Assembly (NCBI GenBank): GCA_905250125.1
Contig: CAJNOL010000059.1
Coordinates: 175,744-239,743, forward strand
Reading direction: 5' to 3'
Length of the DNA stretch: 64,000 nt
DNA from: Rotaria sordida
Lineage: Eukaryota; Rotifera; Eurotatoria; Philodinida; Philodinidae
In this document: in pieces, positions 37,761-48,869 of the stretch
Layout: each line of letters starts with the position of its first letter
How positions within the stretch are numbered: position 1 is the first letter of the stretch
Made by a program: the position numbers and the translations under genes
Notes under the pieces: model-generated
Databases searched by the model: none
Seen by the model: only the letters and a program-made list of their open reading frames with translations
Told to the model about the DNA's origin: nothing

Positions 37761-38455
37761 ACCGAGGTGCCGTATTCAAATTGTATGAATATTAAGAATT
37801 TCGACTAGCAAACATATTCTTTTTTCTATGTTGATTGCTGAATAAAAAGAAGTTCGCTTCTGATATATCTTCTTCCAATGGTGCTTTATCAGAGTCAACT
37901 TCTCATTTGGTCGCGATAGCATATCATCCATCGTTCCTCTAAACGTTGTTATAGAGCAAAAGTTCAATTTATCAAAACTCCACTAATATCTCTAGTGACT
38001 TATCAATGACAGCGGCACACTCCGCGTGATGTGGTTATCCTTGAATTCAAATGAGTCAGAGTAGTAAATTGACCTTGAGTAGTTGGTCTCAGCGATTTTC
38101 ATTCGATCACCACGGTTGCTCTGATAAATCTTTGTTTTGTGGATATTTTACAACGACTGCTGATTCAACAGCTACTCCAGTCTTGATTGCTTTGGTTTGG
38201 GCATCTCAAATAACAACTTAGTAACTAGGAAACTTTTTATTGCAATTCAATCGTATCTCACGATAAATTGAGGCAAGAATAGTTACCATTCTCTGGAACA
38301 AATTCATTTTTCTGATTTGATTGTAAGACATCATATTCACTATTTCATAGCGATCTCAATGTAACAGCTAGTAATGAATGGAAAATACTGAATATACTTG
38401 TTAGTCTGTCGACTAACCTTTTCCTAGTTTATTTCTTCTTTTAAAACACAACTAA
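37761..38455. other. 3' flank of the dehydrogenase
   Basis: Contains a likely polyadenylation signal (AATAAA near 37841). Otherwise no feature before the foldback element. Confidence 0.55.
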
Positions 38456-38464
38456 CTAGAAGTC
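38456..38464 (+). repeat. Left target-site duplication CTAGAAGTC
   Basis: A nine-base word identical to the one at 40078-40086 and directly abutting the terminal inverted repeat. Confidence 0.85.
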
Positions 38465-40077
38465 ACGTCGGTAAAGTTAGCACCATATTCGACATTTTCT
38501 ATCCGGATTCGCTATCTTACCTGAGTTATGTCTCATATCTATGACTTAGATGCAGAATTTTACGCTGAATCGAATGATGCCACTTTCAAGGGGGGTCATC
38601 GGGCAAAAAATCCCCCTTACCCCCCAAATACTAGTTTTTTAACCAATTCGGCCCAGTAATCCGTGTCTGGATTCGCTATCTTACCTGAGTTGAGTCTCAT
38701 ATCCATGAGTTAGGTGCAGAATTTTATGTTGAATCCAATGGTACCACTTTCAAGGGAGGTCATCGGGCAAAAAACCCCACTTACCCCCAAAATACTGGTT
38801 TTTCGACCCATTCTGTCCAGTAACCCATTCAGCATAAAATTCTGCACCTAACTCATGGATATGAGACTCAACCCAGGTAAGACAGCGAATCCGGACAGGG
38901 ATTACTGGGCCGAATTGGTTAAAAAACTAGTATTTGGAGGGTAAGGGGGGTTTTTTGGCCGATGACCCCCCCTTGAAAGTGGTGTCATTCGATTCAGCGT
39001 AAAATTCTGCATCTAACTCATGGATATGAGACCCAACTCAGGTTAGATAGCGAATCCGGACAGGGAATACTGGGCAGAACGGGTTGAAAAACCAGTATTT
39101 GGGGCGTAAGTCGGGTTTTTTGTCCGATGCGCCCCCTTGAAAGTGGTACTATTCGATTCAGCGTGAAATTCTGCACCTAACTCATGGATATGAGACTTAA
39201 CTCAGGTAACATAGCGAATCCGGACACCGATTACTGGGCAGAATTGGTTAAAAAACCAGTATTTTGGGGGTAAGTGGAGTTTTTTGCCCGATGACCCCCC
39301 TTGAAAGTGTCATCATTCGATTCAGCGTAAAATTCTGCCTCTAACTCATAGATATGAGACTCAACTCAGGTAAGATAGCGAATCCAGACACGGATTACTG
39401 GGCCGAATTGGTTAAAAAACTAGTATTTGGGGGGTAAGGGGGATTTTTTGCCCGATGACCTCCCTTGAAAGTGGTACCATTGGATTCAGCATAAAATTCT
39501 GCACCTAACTCATGGATATGAGACTCAACTCAGGTAAGATAGCGAATCCAGACACGGATTACTGGCCCGAATTGGTTAAAAAACTAGTATTTGGCGGGTA
39601 AGGGGGGTTTTTTGCCCGATGACCCCCCTTGAAAGTGGTACCATTCGATTCAGCGTGAAATTCTGCACCTAACTCATGGATATGAGACATAACTCAGGTA
39701 AGATAGCGAATCCGGACATGGGTTACTGGGCAGAATGGGTCGAAAAACCAGTATTTTGGGGGTAAGTGGGGTTTTTTGCCCGATGACCCCCCTTGAAAGT
39801 GTCATCATTCGATTCAGCGTAAAATTCTGCATCTAACTCATGGATATGAGACATAACTCAGGTAAGATAGCGAATCCGGACAGGGATTACTGGGCAGAAT
39901 GGGTCGAAAAACCAGTATTTTGGGGGTAAGATGGTTTTTTGCCCGATGACCCCCTTGAAAGTGGCATCATTCAATTCAGCGTAAAATTCTGCATCTAACT
40001 CATAGATATGAGACAACTCACGTTAAATAGCGAATCCGGATAGAAAATGTCGAATATGGTGGTAACTTTACCGACGT
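38465..40077. mobile_element. Foldback transposable element, probably MULE-type and non-autonomous
   Basis: 1613 bp with no coding capacity. The left end starts ACGTCGGTAAAGTTA; the right end finishes with its exact complement, TAACTTTACCGACGT. The inverted match continues for more than 50 bp (ACCATATTCGAC, TTCTATCCGGATTCGCTAT) with few mismatches. Both ends are flanked by CTAGAAGTC. The interior is a tandem array: two units in one orientation, then about eight in the other. Long inverted repeats, internal tandem units and a 9-bp duplication are typical of Mutator-like or foldback elements. The intact duplication suggests a fairly recent insertion. Confidence 0.85.
38500..40045. repeat. Tandem/inverted array of ~160-bp units
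   Basis: Each unit carries a C-run/G-run block (TTACCCCCCAAATACTAG or its complement), CATCGGGCAAAAAA, AAAATTCTGC, CTCATGGATATGAGAC (itself a near-palindrome) and GCGAATCC. Units before about 38822 run one way, and those from 38823 on run the other, at roughly 160-165 bp spacing (GCGAATCC near 38885, 39050, 39213 and so on). The switch point makes the array able to fold on itself. Confidence 0.9.
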
Positions 40078-40086
40078 CTAGAAGTC
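40078..40086 (+). repeat. Right target-site duplication CTAGAAGTC
   Basis: Exact copy of the word at 38456-38464, immediately outside the right inverted repeat. Confidence 0.85.
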
Positions 40087-41949
40087 AAAAAATCAACAAC
40101 TAACTAAAATAAACACGCTCATCTGTGTTATCCAATCACATGAAGAACAAAAGATGAGAATAGATAGAGAAAAGAAAAAGAGAGATAATGGTGAGAGATA
40201 GCGTCACTACCTAACAATACTTGCGCACTGTTTAATTTTTTTTCAGTAACTTCAGGTGTTAGGCTATCTGCGTAGGCTTCTTCTATTGAGGATTTGTAGT
40301 TTGATAGTTACTACTTCGATTATAACATGAGAGTAGAGCATAATATCTATTTCAGACTAGTTTTGAGACTCAGTAAATCTTCGTGTACCACAATCAGATG
40401 ACGAGTTTATTAAAGTTGACCGAGATGTGCCCCTGAGTGACTTGCGTTAATGTCGGGTCGTGGTAGCGTTCCTTTTATTGATAATCAAACATTCGTTCTT
40501 CTATCACATATGGGATATAGGCGATTTATGCACGTTATCCCCATTCTGCTACTCGATAATTTTGTATTAGGTCTGATCATGTCGCCGTACTACACATCAA
40601 TCGTACGTTAGGTGGTCCAATTATTTGCAGCACATGATCATATGTACTGTATAATTTAGTATGCTAACAAAATAAAAAATGTGTATTGCTTTGAAATGTG
40701 CTATCTCTGCCACTAAAATTCTTTAATAATTGTAAAATGTGAATAATAAAAGAGTTTGACAGAATTATCTCTTTCAACTTATCTTTTAAGATGAAGATTT
40801 AATAACTTTGGCTTTTTTTTACAATGAGTTTTGTTAACAAACTTTCAATTATATGAAATGATTGACGATGAATTTTAAAACTATGAAGTTCGTTGACAAT
40901 TCAGTTTATAATTTCAATTATATGAATATAGTATCTGAGAAGATCTATGGACATACAAAATTCTTTGAATAAATTTTTGTTTTGTTATAAATTAACATTC
41001 TTTCGTAGGACGAGATAAATATAATAAACATAAAAATGATTCAAACGCATTTTGTAATCACATATTGGTTTGGAATCTCTGCGGATTTTAATAATAACAA
41101 ATGACATATTCAGCTTTATAATTAATAGAAAATAATCAAATTGTAACCTACAATAAAGAAAGCAGAAAGTCTTACTGTAATCCATTAATCTTAATATGAA
41201 AAAATACATCGAATGGATGAACTTGATTGTTCGAAATTTGAGTTAACTAATGAAAACATAAAAGGCTTCATTGCACCGTAGAATTTGTTCATAGAAAAAA
41301 AATATACAAAAGTACCAGTATAGGATATAACTGCTTTTTGTTTCATATAATAAATAATGTCTAATATATATTGACAATAGCTAACATACTATTTGAGTAG
41401 TACCGTAACAAGAAAAACAAACTTGTAGGAAAACTAATCTCTTGACTGGATCTATATAGAAGGAGTAGAGACCTCTATGATTACTCTCCTAGAGAAGGCT
41501 CAAGTCCTTTTGTAAGCGGATGTCAACCACTGTTTTATCTAGATGTTCTCTTTCGGTGAGGTGATCAAAAACTATCACAGGGTGAACACGTATTTTTGAG
41601 AGTACAAACACATAGTTGATGATACAACGGCATCTCCTCGGCTCTCGCGCTGAGTAAAACCTTGATGTCAATCGTTTGTAGATGGATTCATACTTTTGTA
41701 GAACGGCTGAGCATTTTTAGACACCGCCTGGTTACACTACTGGATTGAAGGCAATAGAAATCATTGCGATGATTAGCGTCCTCTATGATATCTTTCAATC
41801 GATGGACTATTTTTTACCATTAGTAAAGTTTCTTATAACCTATTCATACACGCATACACACACTGCAATTTTTCACATACTAAATGTAAAATAACAATAA
41901 TAAAAATAAAGTTGAATTTCTAAAATCTATTCATTTTTTCTTCATTTAG
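40087..41949. other. Intergenic DNA between the foldback element and MRPL43
   Basis: No supported gene. A clear T-rich splice acceptor (TTTTTTCTTCATTTAG) ends exactly at the MRPL43 start codon. Confidence 0.55.
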
Positions 41950-42546
41950 ATGTCTCAATTTCTTCGGCGTATTATTTCATTACCTATTCAATCAATTCGT
42001 TCATTTCATTCATTCGATGATGTCACACCAGCAAAATATATTTCAACTCATCTAAAAAATGGTCTTGGTTCTCGATATGTTTGTCAATTACAACGATTAA
42101 CTATACAAGTATGTAAAGAATTTCGTACATCTTATGGTACACGAGAATGGATTGCTAATGATCTAATGAATTTTGCTCGTCAACATCCATATGTTGTTGT
42201 TTATGTTCAACCACGTCGTCATCGTGCACCAAATTTAATTGGAGAATATTTAAGTGGTGATCGTCAATGGATACCACTTTCGAATTGTGATCGACAACAA
42301 ATTAATTGGTGGGTACATTCATTATTAACACAACAAGGTGATCCACAATGGAGATTATTAAAACAAATGCATACAGATTCTCCATCAATACAAGGTATAT
42401 GGACACCATTTACAAATAAACCAAATGACCTAATAACAAGAACATATCCAGATAAAGATCTTATCGAAATGGAATATCCACAAATGACAGCAACACAACA
42501 AATACAAGAATTATTTGAACAACAAAAAACGAATAAAACTACATAA
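41950..42546 (+). CDS. MRPL43: Mitochondrial large-subunit ribosomal protein mL43
   Basis: Structural protein of the mitochondrial 39S subunit, with a thioredoxin-like L51/S25/CI-B8 fold. Single exon, 198 residues. Conserved blocks include NGLGSRYVCQLQRLTIQVCKE, REWIANDLMNFARQHP, VVVYVQPRRHRAPNLIGEYL and the following GDRQWIPL segment, all in the order of animal MRPL43. The first ~25 residues (SQFLRRIISLPIQSIRSFHS) are basic and free of acids, fitting a mitochondrial presequence. The ATG follows directly on a TTTAG acceptor, so the message is probably trans-spliced with almost no 5' UTR of its own. Its stop lies 264 bp before FICD on the same strand. Confidence 0.92.
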   Translation: MSQFLRRIISLPIQSIRSFHSFDDVTPAKYISTHLKNGLGSRYVCQLQRLTIQVCKEFRTSYGTREWIANDLMNFARQHPYVVVYVQPRRHRAPNLIGEYLSGDRQWIPLSNCDRQQINWWVHSLLTQQGDPQWRLLKQMHTDSPSIQGIWTPFTNKPNDLITRTYPDKDLIEMEYPQMTATQQIQELFEQQKTNKTT

Positions 42547-42810
42547 TTTTTCTTTTTATATTTTGTTATTCAATTAGAAAAATCGTTCCATAAAAGAGAA
42601 CAAAAAAAAGGAGCATTGTCTGGTATTAAATTTTCATGATTATTAAAGTAGTTTAATAGTCAAGCAAATTATTTCTTGTATTACGAATTTTGTTTTTGTT
42701 TTCTAGATTCATGAAACTATTTAAATAGTTTTCATATGACTAATTACTTGTACAACTTTGTACGCAATATATAATGTTTTTAACTAGAAAATCAAAAACT
42801 TCTACAATAA

Positions 42811-45404
42811 ATGCCATTAGTTTATCGTATTATCCAATGTCGCATTCTTTATCCTTTTGTCGAACGATGGCGTTCAATCGATTGTCGTCAATCTCTGACG
42901 ACAATGTGCCTTTTTCTTCTTCTCTCATTTTTTAGTTCCATTATTCTTCATATTCTAATACGTTTTTTATTTATTAAAACTTCTCCATCATCAATATCAT
43001 CATCATCATCATCATCACTTAGTTTACTTACGCCCAGGAATATTTTCTTTTCACCTGATTTAACATCTTTACAATGTTCTTCACAACAAAATCATGAATT
43101 ACAAAAACATTTTTCACAAGAAAAATCTTTAAATACAAAACGAAAATATATGAAAGATCAATCAGAACAAGAAAATATTTCCAGTGGTAAAAAATTCTAT
43201 CGAATAAGATGATCATCCTTCATTTGAAAAGCTATTCTATTGTGTTTTATACAGCAACTCGTGGTGCATCAAATGATGTATATGAAGTCCCATTTTCATC
43301 AAGCTTTAACGGTATTGAAAAGCCATTTACCAGTTAAAAGATATAATAGTAATTTTGAGTAATATGACCGACTTTTATGACTCACTATGTTTCCAAGCCA
43401 ACCGATGTAAAATTTTTTTCAAAGCTATTTCAATAGAGTTTTATTTGGTCTTCAAGTGTGTATATAAAATAATTATCACAACTATGTTTTTGGTGGCTTC
43501 TGTAATTTTTGATTTTTATGATGTTTTCGTATTCTAGGTAGTGTGTCTTAGAGCAAAAAGTGACCAGCCATGTAATTTTCTAAGAAAATGTGTGCTATCA
43601 AACTGTATAACTATATCAATCTATTGTTCCATGTATATCGGCTTCGTGGTAAATATTTCTTAAATGAGAAATCTTCCACCTAATAATAATAAGCTAATTT
43701 ACTTCTTTTGTTCTTTATGTATTTCAATTCTGAGATTAGATGATGGAGTTCTATGAGGTTTAATATCTGTTCGCTTTCTTATGAAAGTTGAGAAATTCTC
43801 CATATTCTGTATCACTCTCCAGAAGTTTGAATTTTAGGAATTAATTGTGCTGATTTGATTATAATGCACTTTAATTCAAAGGACAATAGATTGATATAGT
43901 TACAGAGCTTAATAGTGCACATTTTTCTGAGAAAACTGCATGGCAGGTCGCTTTATCCAAAAGCACAATATTTAAGATAATAAAACATCATGCAAGTCTA
44001 AAATTATCGTTCAAAAAAAACTTCATAAACGTTGACTTGAAGACATACTGAGTCATATTATTAATAATCACTATAATATACTTCAAGCAGTATATAGCTT
44101 TTCAGAACATTAAAACTTGATGAAAGTATAATCTCCCGTATATCGTTTGATGCATCATAATTTGCTCGTCAATAAGTTATAAGTTGATTTTTCTAACGAA
44201 GGACGATTATCTTATCTGACAGAGTACTTTATTTTCAATAAATTCTAATAATCCATAAAATCTTGTTTTTTTTTTTCTTCAAATAGACCTTCGACAAGAA
44301 GCCGAAACTGCACTTCATTTAGCACTTCGTTTAATAGCTGAAAATAAATTTGAAAAAGCCCGTAAAGTTTTTGAACATGCTCTAACACTTGATCCATATA
44401 ATTCGGAAATTCTTGTTGAATATGGACAATTTATTGAATATCATCATAATGATTTAATACGTGCTGAAAATTTATATACACGTGCACTTGTTAAACAACC
44501 AACAAATCCTCGTGCATTAGAATTAAAAAAACGTACATTACCATTAGTTGAAGAAATTGATCAAAAACATTTTACTTTTATTGATAATCTTCTTAAAGAG
44601 CTCTATAGAATACCTGATACAAATCCTTATTTACGACGAGCTAAACGTGATGCTTATTATTTACATATTTATCATTCAAATGCTATTGAAGGTAATACAT
44701 TAAATCTTCGTGAAACACGACATATTGTTGAAACACGTATGGCTATTGGAGGAAAATCTCTTATTGAACAACAAGAAGTACTTGGTCTTGATTTAGCTTT
44801 ACAATATGTTAATTGTACATTAGTTAATCGTCTTGGTTCAATAACAAGTGAAGATATATTTGAAATACATCGTCGAGTTTTAGGTTTTGTTGATCCAGTT
44901 GAAGCTGGTCATTTACGTCAACATCAAGTTTATGTTGGATCATTTGTTCCACCTGCAGCTGATGAAGTACCAAGTTATCTTGAAGATTTTCTTTTTTGGC
45001 TTAATTCATTAGAAGATACTCGAGATCTTCATGCCATTGAATTAGCTGCTATAGCACATTATAAATTTGTTTATATTCATCCATTTATTGATGGTAATGG
45101 TCGAACAGGACGTTTATTAATGAATTTAATTTTAATGAGATCTGGCTTTCCACCAGTAATTATTAAAAAATCTGATCGTTTAGCTTATTATTCATATTTA
45201 GATCAAGCTAATGATGGTGATGTTCGACCATTAATACGTTTTATTGCTAAATGTACTGAAAGAACTTTAACTGAATTTATTCATCAATCACAACCAACAA
45301 GAAGTACAGGACAAGAATTAAGTTTAGCTGATGATGATGATGATGGTGGAGATGAAAATAATGATGGAATAAATTTAATTGAAGAACGAATTATTATTGT
45401 GTAG
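42811..45404 (+). CDS. FICD: Protein adenylyltransferase FICD (HYPE)
   Basis: ER membrane enzyme that adds AMP to, and removes it from, the Hsp70 chaperone BiP. Two exons, 42811-43186 and 44287-45404, with a phase-1 GT-AG intron of 1100 bp, give 497 residues. A single transmembrane anchor lies near residues 30-58, then a low-complexity serine-rich linker, and two TPR motifs (about 127-225, including ALRLIAENKFEKARKVFEHA). The autoinhibitory motif is S256-x3-E260-G261 (HSNAIEGN). The Fic core HPFIDGNGRTGR is at 390-401 with catalytic H390. The inhibitory glutamate is present, so dual AMPylase/deAMPylase control is expected. The acidic tail (DDDDDGGDENND) is not in the vertebrate protein as I know it. 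AATAAA near 45528. Confidence 0.94.
43540..43975. mobile_element. Small inverted-repeat element in the FICD intron
   Basis: 43557-43630 and the complement of 43885-43957 match over about 70 bp with few differences (GACCAGCCATG versus GACCTGCCATG, TTTCTAAGAAAATGTG versus TTTCTCAGAAAAATGTG, then ACTATATCAATCTATTG in both). The middle is unrelated. This fits a MITE. I could not settle a target duplication. Confidence 0.65.
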
Positions 45405-45779
45405 GAGGAAAAAACAAGAATTTTATACAGTAAAAAAATGTATATATAGAGATAAATTTTTATTTATTTTGTTTTTCTTCTTGTTTTTGTTGAATATGAT
45501 CTAACATAGAAAAAGAGAGAATTATTTAATAAAACTGGTGAAAATGATTGATTTCAAATATGAAGAAGCAATAAATTAATATTTTGTAATTTAATATTTG
45601 TTTGAAATGATATATATATTTAATTGAAAGAGTCTCATAGAAAACTTAATAAACAGAAAGAATTATCTGTGGTAAATAATACTTAACTAGTGATTGTATT
45701 GAATACGAATTTAAACTATGGAATTTTATGATACGAAGTTGGATTATATGTGTAGACAGATCTTTATAAATATAATTAA

Positions 45780-46016
45780 CAGAAGAAGAACACTTCTGCC
45801 GTTCGGCTATCTTGCACGATGGAGTTCTGTCTAGCAGCAGACTCAATAGCTTGATATCTTTCCTACAGCTATGATTAGTTTTGAGTTTTTCATACACACG
45901 AACTAACCACAAGAGCAGATCTATGACACAACTTAGTCAGCATGCTATCGGACGGATGATCCGAGACGAACAGCTGTTAGTGACTTTCTCAGAGTCATGT
46001 CATGGTCGATCGTACT
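45780..46016 (+). repeat. Dispersed repeat, family B, copy 1
   Basis: Matches 53628-53932 in the same orientation. Shared words include TTAGTCAGCATGCTATCG, ACTAACCACA and GATATCTT(T)CCCTACA. There is no coding capacity. Likely a transposon fragment. Confidence 0.6.
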
Positions 46017-46041
46017 AAGGTTTGAATACAGTACCTTGTAA

Positions 46042-46434
46042 ATAGATACTACATAATACTCGAATAAAAATCTTAAAAGGATTTGTATTCTCATTGAGAT
46101 TTGACTGAGCTATTGGATTTTTAATATGAACATTTTCTAGAGGCCCCAGGTTTTTGGAAGACTCGTATTTTCGAATTTTGATGTGAAACTTTATGCATAT
46201 AGAGAACTCAACTGAACTAGCTTCTATAAAAAGAATTCAAAACATTTTGAAAAAAATCTTTTCGATATGTGAGGTTTTCTTCAAAACTTCTAGATTTTTT
46301 ATGAAAGCTACTCTAGTTGAGTTTTCTATATGCATAAAGTTTCAAATCAAAATTCGATAACTTAATCAAATCTCAATACGAACTTAAATCCTTTGAGAGT
46401 TTCTATCAGAACGTTATGTAGTATTATCTATAGG
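46042..46434. mobile_element. Palindromic MITE, family A, copy 1
   Basis: The left half (ATAGATACTACATAATACTC, then TTGAGATTTGACTGAGCTAT, then AACTCAACTGAACTAGCTTC) recurs in inverted form in the right half, ending GTAGTATTATCTATAGG. The whole unit is about 390 bp. A second, inversely oriented copy is at 57970-58403. No open frame. Confidence 0.7.
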
Positions 46435-47447
46435 CAAAACATCAATGAAATTGAAAACAGGCTGCTGAAGATGTTCTCTTGTCAGCTATGGTGGCTAAAT
46501 ATTTATTGAATAGTATATAATGCATGGGGTAAAAGTTTTACATTAATTTTATTTTTAATATAGGGTTGCAATGCAATATCGTAGAGGCTTCGTCCTTTTT
46601 TTTCTTAGCAAAATTAAAATATTTAGTGCAAAAACATATAAAAGAATCTCATCGAAAGTATTTTCGAATGACAACAAAAATCTTCGAACAAATGGTATAG
46701 AAAAATTTTTTCGCAAGTTTGTTTATCGAAATATATTTGTTTAAATTGTATCATTATTCACTTGTGGTATTTTCCAGCATCATATATACACAGCTATAGT
46801 GAAACATTGAAAAATTAAGTTAAAAAAAAACAATCAGATAAGTCTTTGAAAATTGAAATATGCCAAAAGCATCAAGTCTCGATAGCCTCGATATTTATTC
46901 GAAAGTTTTTTTTCTTGATTTTACTCATCCTATGATTAGGAATGATTTAACAAAACTTAGTTTTAAATATTGGAAACACTATTCGATACAGATTTTTTTT
47001 GATGATTTTGCTCTTTATAATAAAAAAGTAATGATGAAATCGGTACAATAGTCTTGCGACATAATACAGAAAACAAAATTAATACAGAACTTTTGTCCCA
47101 TCTGTTAAAAATTATCTTTTGCACTCAAATATTTTCCGCCATAAAAAGAAAAAGCTTGAACCATAAAATATAGTTAAGATTAGATTCAATAAAGAAATCA
47201 ATAAAATTCAAGATATTTGTTTTCTCTATTAATTCAACTCTTTGTTTCTTATCAGTACATTAATATGAATAAATTTAATTTCTTTTTTTGAACGCAATTC
47301 AAGCTTATAGGAATGTTTGCGTGCATTTTCATATATATTTATTTTTCTTTTTCTTTCGATCGTCCGTCATCAATTTTCAAATGTATTATATAATCAGGTC
47401 AAAACGAAGCACGTGATGTATATCTGACTATTTATATCATGTTTTAG

Positions 47448-48869
47448 ATGTTTTCTGGGAGAGGATATTGTACTGAATCAATATGTTTTCCTATTTTGGG
47501 TGCTTCTCCAATTCTTGTTTTTCTTTGTAAAACACATTGCCGACAAATGTTATGTTACAAACATTGGCTTTCTCATCAAACAATAGAAGATGATCAACAA
47601 GAAATGGATTATACATCATCATCAAGTGTGTTGTTTCATAGAGAATAACATGTAGATATGTTTCTTTTTTTTTTTTGTTATTTAGCTATAAATCCAGATT
47701 CAGATATTGATGAAAATGAAAATTTTTCTGATCTTTTAACAGAATGTACAAATCATGATGAATATCATAGATCAGAAACGAATCTTTATGATTCTATTCA
47801 ATTAGAAGAAAATATGTTTAACGAAACAATCAGTAAGTTTTATAAACAGGAGTGTCCCAGACCGCCAGAATAATGGGCGGATCAATGACGAAGAAAATCG
47901 ACTAGAAGATTTTGAGAGGAAAGTAGCCCACTCGGGATACTACTGTTTTATAGGAAGTAAAAAAGAAAAAAGAACGAATATTTTAATTATTTATTTGTAG
48001 GTTCTAATGAAAATCAAGAAATGATTGAATCGAAAATGTAGGAATTTTATTTATAAATTTATTCTATTTGTTTTATTTTAAAATTTAGATATGAAAAAGA
48101 AATCGAATGGTGGAATGAAATAACACCATGGAAAAATAGTGAAAGTAAGTATTTTGTTTAAAAAAAGAACAATATCATATCATTATTATTAATATCTATT
48201 TAGATTTTAATACAAAAATAAAAGAAGAACCAAGTAATAAAAGTGTAACTTATATCGAAATTTTTTAAGATAATTTTCTTTTAGAAACTATTTCGACGAA
48301 ATATATAAATAAAAATGAAGATTCAAATTATAATATCAAACAAAAAAGACATGTATAATTAAATATATTTAATTTTGTAAAATAATTTGTCTCTCTTTTT
48401 TTCAATGAAATAGATTTCAAAGAAAAAATTTGAACGATCTATAGCGTGTCGTTCATACTGTGGTCAATGTCCATTAACATTTGATGGAGCATTTGGTTTA
48501 ATTCAAGCTTATCATCAACATCAACTTTGTTTGTCATCAAAAAATTTAAATAAAAATATATGTCTTTATCAACATTTTCATTCAAAACATGGTTTTACAG
48601 GTGAAGTATCAATGCGTCTTGTAAGAGCAATTATTCATCAACAAGATCCATATGAAATAAAATTATTTTCATCTATTAATGATACACCATTAACATTATA
48701 TGATCCATTTCATAAAGTAAAATGTCCACTTTCAACAAGATATGATATTATAAATACACCATGTTTAACACAAGAAATTACTCGAAAAAGTATTCGACGA
48801 CATTTATTTGGTGTACATCGATTAGATGAACAAACAATTAATAAACTTATTAAAGAAATGATTAAATAG
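47448..48869 (+). CDS. Unidentified seven-exon gene with Cys/His clusters
   Basis: I do not recognise the family. Exons 47448-47625, 47686-47832, 48001-48037, 48089-48144, 48204-48242, 48285-48352 and 48414-48869 join in frame to 326 residues; introns are 50-170 bp and GT-AG. The N-terminus has a possible zinc cluster (C27, H30, C31, C36, H39, H43), B-box-like in spacing only. The middle is acidic, then lysine/glutamate-rich. The last exon has a second cluster (C187, C191, C194, H209, H211, C214), followed by HFHSKHGFTGEVSMRLVRA and a basic C-terminus ending LDEQTINKLIKEMIK. The ATG directly follows a TTTTAG acceptor. A nuclear or regulatory role is possible but only a guess. The small exons carry most of the uncertainty. 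Confidence 0.7.

Larger units (their letters stand above)
45405..47447. other. Intergenic DNA between FICD and the unknown seven-exon gene
   Basis: Holds the FICD 3' flank and two adjacent dispersed repeats (45780-46016 and 46042-46434). A short frame at 46860-47051 has no recognisable family. A T-rich acceptor (CATGTTTTAG) ends at 47447. Confidence 0.55.

Noticed and set aside
38500-40045. Regular repeats resembling a CRISPR array
   Set aside because: Units are ~160 bp with no unique spacers, occur in both orientations, and lie between transposon terminal repeats in a eukaryotic genome.
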